Origin: Panopea generosa
Lineage: Eukaryota > Mollusca > Bivalvia > Adapedonta > Hiatellidae
Length of the DNA stretch: 64,000 bases
Direction: 5' to 3'
NCBI GenBank assembly: GCA_029582155.1
Contig: CM055903.1
Location: 38,660,853-38,724,852, forward strand
Position numbers and translations under genes: made by a program. Below the pieces are notes generated by a model. It saw nothing but the letters and a program-made list of their open reading frames with translations. It did not search any database and was not told the DNA's origin. Shown here one piece after another: positions 61,780 through 64,000 of this stretch; the first letter of the stretch is position 1; each line of letters begins with the position of its first letter.

Positions 61780-62075
61780 ACTACAGCTTTCTTGGCTGAA
61801 CCAACATAACAATAATGTAAAACAAAATGTCTTTTGATTTAACTGAATGACTCGCAGTTTTAACTATAGACCTTTCTGACAAAACAAAAATAGAATATCC
61901 CTTCCTCTTCTACTAGAGTAGCCTTCTTCTCTGATCTTACATAATATATATATTATACAAGTACTTCTTTAAATATGGCAGAACTTTTATAACCTACTTT
62001 ACATTGTTTGCATATTATTTATATGTAATATTAGAGAGCATGTTTAATGCCAGTATTTGTATTTAAATCAAAACA

Positions 62076-62235
62076 CATATATGGAGACAATTATTTGTTA
62101 ACAACCAGACATAAATATACAAAGTGATAGACTATGGCGAGCACGCCTAGTTACAATGCTAATCATAGGTGTGCTTGTTGTAGACTGGTCTGTACATTTA
62201 TCTTTGGTTGTTAACAAATAATTATCTCCATATAT
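62076..62235. repeat. 160-bp nested inverted repeat
   Basis: Outer arms of about 41 bp (left 62076-62116, right 62195-62235) share ATTATTTGTTAACAACCA; an inner imperfect pair uses GCGAGCACGCC and GGTGTGCTTG. It lies directly upstream of the GIY-YIG fragment. Confidence 0.8.
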
Positions 62236-62450
62236 ATAGATCAGATTGGAAACTATGCAGGTTCATTCACCTGCCCATCTCTGAACATTCCAACAGTGAC
62301 GGTCATTTGTTTGCCGATGTAATATTACACTGCATTGATCATGATCCAGATTGGACTGACGAGCAAAGCAAAGATCGTGAAACTTATTGGATTAGACGAT
62401 TCAATACACTTTATCCATTAGGTATAAACAAAAGCAATGGTTCTGCATAA
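62208..62450 (+). pseudogene. Penelope-like retroelement GIY-YIG C-terminal fragment
   Basis: 80 codons, of which the part from about 62241 reads HLPISEHSNSDGHLFADV, then RETYWIRRFNTLYPLGINKS. The H-x8-S, E-x-YWI and LNTL-P-G-N pattern is typical of the end of GIY-YIG endonucleases carried by Penelope-like elements. The reverse transcriptase and the GIY-YIG start are absent, and the first 11 residues come from the inverted repeat. It is a decayed 3' end, not a host gene. Confidence 0.6.
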
Positions 62451-62459
62451 TTTGATGTT

Positions 62460-63275
62460 TGAATATACTGTATTTTATATACATACGTTGCAATAAAACT
62501 CTACTTCATTTCTCTTATTGGTGTATACAGGGCAATCTTTTTAACAAAACTAGTTGCATTTTTGACGTTTAAAATAAATGTTGCCGTGTAAATACTTACG
62601 ACGTCATGGGGCTAAAGAGTACAAGACATTGTGTGAAGTCACATCAGAGTGACGTTTTCTTTAATAAAAACTTTGCGTTTCACATTTTACGCATCAGTTT
62701 GAATTTTACCAGCGTATTTCACTGAAAACACAGTATTTTTCAAATAAATTTCACAATTTTCCTAAAGGCGTACATCATAATTTGTGAACATTTTCACAAT
62801 TCTAATAATTTTTTATAGTGATTTTTTCATACTACCATGTTTTTATCATCGTAATTGTTTGACATTTTAAACATCATCATTGATCTTTTCATATATATAT
62901 ATATATATGGGAGAGATAATAAATTAATTATTAAAAATTAATTAATACACCCAAACAATGCTAAATTCTTTAAATTTATTTTTAAAAAAACGAGCGCATT
63001 CGGAATATATATTATATAGATATATCATACATCGTGAAGGTGCATTTGAAAAAATCCCAAAAATCTGAAAATCCATTGTGATTTCAATTATCTCCCTTTA
63101 TATACAGATATATTATTAACAAATAATAACATATTATATTCAAATAGTTCATCTTTTAGACATTTACCATTTGAGAAAAGACAAACAAGGGTGTAATTAT
63201 TGTATTTTCTACACAAATTATTCTACATAAAATTTTGCATAATACACAACATATATACAATATCTTAGACTTTTT
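62460..63275. other. No gene seen
   Basis: AT-rich with a TATA microsatellite at 62892-62908; nothing else supported. Confidence 0.4.
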
Positions 63276-63279
63276 TTTA

Positions 63280-63352
63280 AAGTGGTTTTAACGCCATTTT
63301 CAACACTTAATACATTTTATAAATGGCACATCACATTTTAGTGGTGGAGAGA
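63280..63352 (-). repeat. SINE S1 tail fragment, inverted
   Basis: GTGGTTTTAACGCCATTTTC and TTAGTGGTGGAG match the complement of the S1 tail. Confidence 0.5.
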
Positions 63353-64000
63353 CGTAATGTTAGGATAATATCCAACAGACTTAACAAAAGCTTATGTGTA
63401 GCTATGAATAAAACTAGCCAGAATACTAGATTTTTAAGTATAGTTCATAGATCGAAATAGGAACATTTTAGTAAATCTTTTAAAATCCACATTTTTATGA
63501 TTTCTTAAGTTTCCACTGGTCGGTTCTTTAACTCTTCCCCACCCCCCACATGAGGGTTTCTGTACACCTTCTGTCACAATTAACTTGCCTTCTTGCATCA
63601 ATACATGATACCCGTACCTTGAGCCAAATACGACAAATGGCACTGATGGCTAAGTTTGTATATGTATCAATATACTGTGTAAATATGTATTGACAATATG
63701 ATGATATATTGATCAATTAATAAAAACATGGCTATCCTTTAAAAAATGTTTGTTTGCTGTGCTCAGATCAAGTATTTTTCATGCATGTAAGAAGGTAGCT
63801 AATTTTTGTTGCCAGATTCTAATTTTGTAGTCATTTTAAAGAAAAATGGACAGAAATCATGAAATAAAATCAAATACTTGGAAAGGCAATAAAAACGTTT
63901 GGGTAGCTGCAATTCTGAGTTAGTAGGTAGGACAATGGCAAACAAGGACAGCCCAACCTTCATGTCATGCGTAATTTATGAAGGAAGACAAGTGAACATG
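63353..64000. other. No gene seen
   Basis: Unique-looking AT-rich sequence to the end of the window; minus-strand ORFs at 63434-63716 have no recognisable motif. Confidence 0.4.

Overview
This is an animal nuclear window: AT-rich, with one multi-exon gene on the plus strand, GT-AG introns full of tandem arrays, SINEs and small DNA transposons, and no prokaryotic-style gene packing. The gene content (one plexin A-type gene), the many minisatellites, the tRNA-derived SINEs and the mariner-like elements suggest a mollusc, probably a bivalve. That assignment is inference.

The only gene I can support is a plexin A-type semaphorin receptor. It is 5'-truncated by the window and complete at its 3' end. 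Twenty-five coding exons (2905-45804) join without a frame break into 1332 residues plus a stop. In order they encode the end of the sema-proximal region, PSI2, a linker/IPT-like segment, PSI3, IPT repeats, one transmembrane helix, the juxtamembrane segment, the first half of the RasGAP-like domain with its Arg pair, the inserted Rho-GTPase-binding domain, and the second GAP half with its Arg. The sema domain and PSI1 (about 650 residues in known plexins) must lie upstream of base 2905, outside the window.

Layout: 1-2904 is intron with a 42-bp minisatellite. 2905-21000 holds exons 1-5 in large repeat-filled introns: a 23-bp array, a 24-bp array split by a mariner relic, a 2.2-kb array born in a SINE, and a second mariner relic. 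21600-29400 holds the IPT and transmembrane exons, including a 78-bp array that repeats the 3' splice site and start of exon 6. 29400-45804 holds the cytoplasmic exons with further arrays, including a 37-bp array amplified from inside a SINE. 45805-about 48350 is 3' UTR or downstream sequence with two more arrays. From 48351 to the end I find no gene, only SINEs, arrays, a TTAA-flanked MITE and a Penelope-like GIY-YIG fragment.

The points most worth checking are the splice-acceptor minisatellite at exon 6, the duplicated donor after exon 9, a nine-arginine run in IPT3, three arrays that appear to have grown inside SINEs, a mariner insertion whose removal restores a 24-bp array exactly, a TTAA-flanked hairpin MITE in five copies, and a hAT-like element with a perfect 8-bp target duplication nested in another transposon. 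Exon calls rest on reading frame, splice sites and plexin family sequence that I know. No database search was run.
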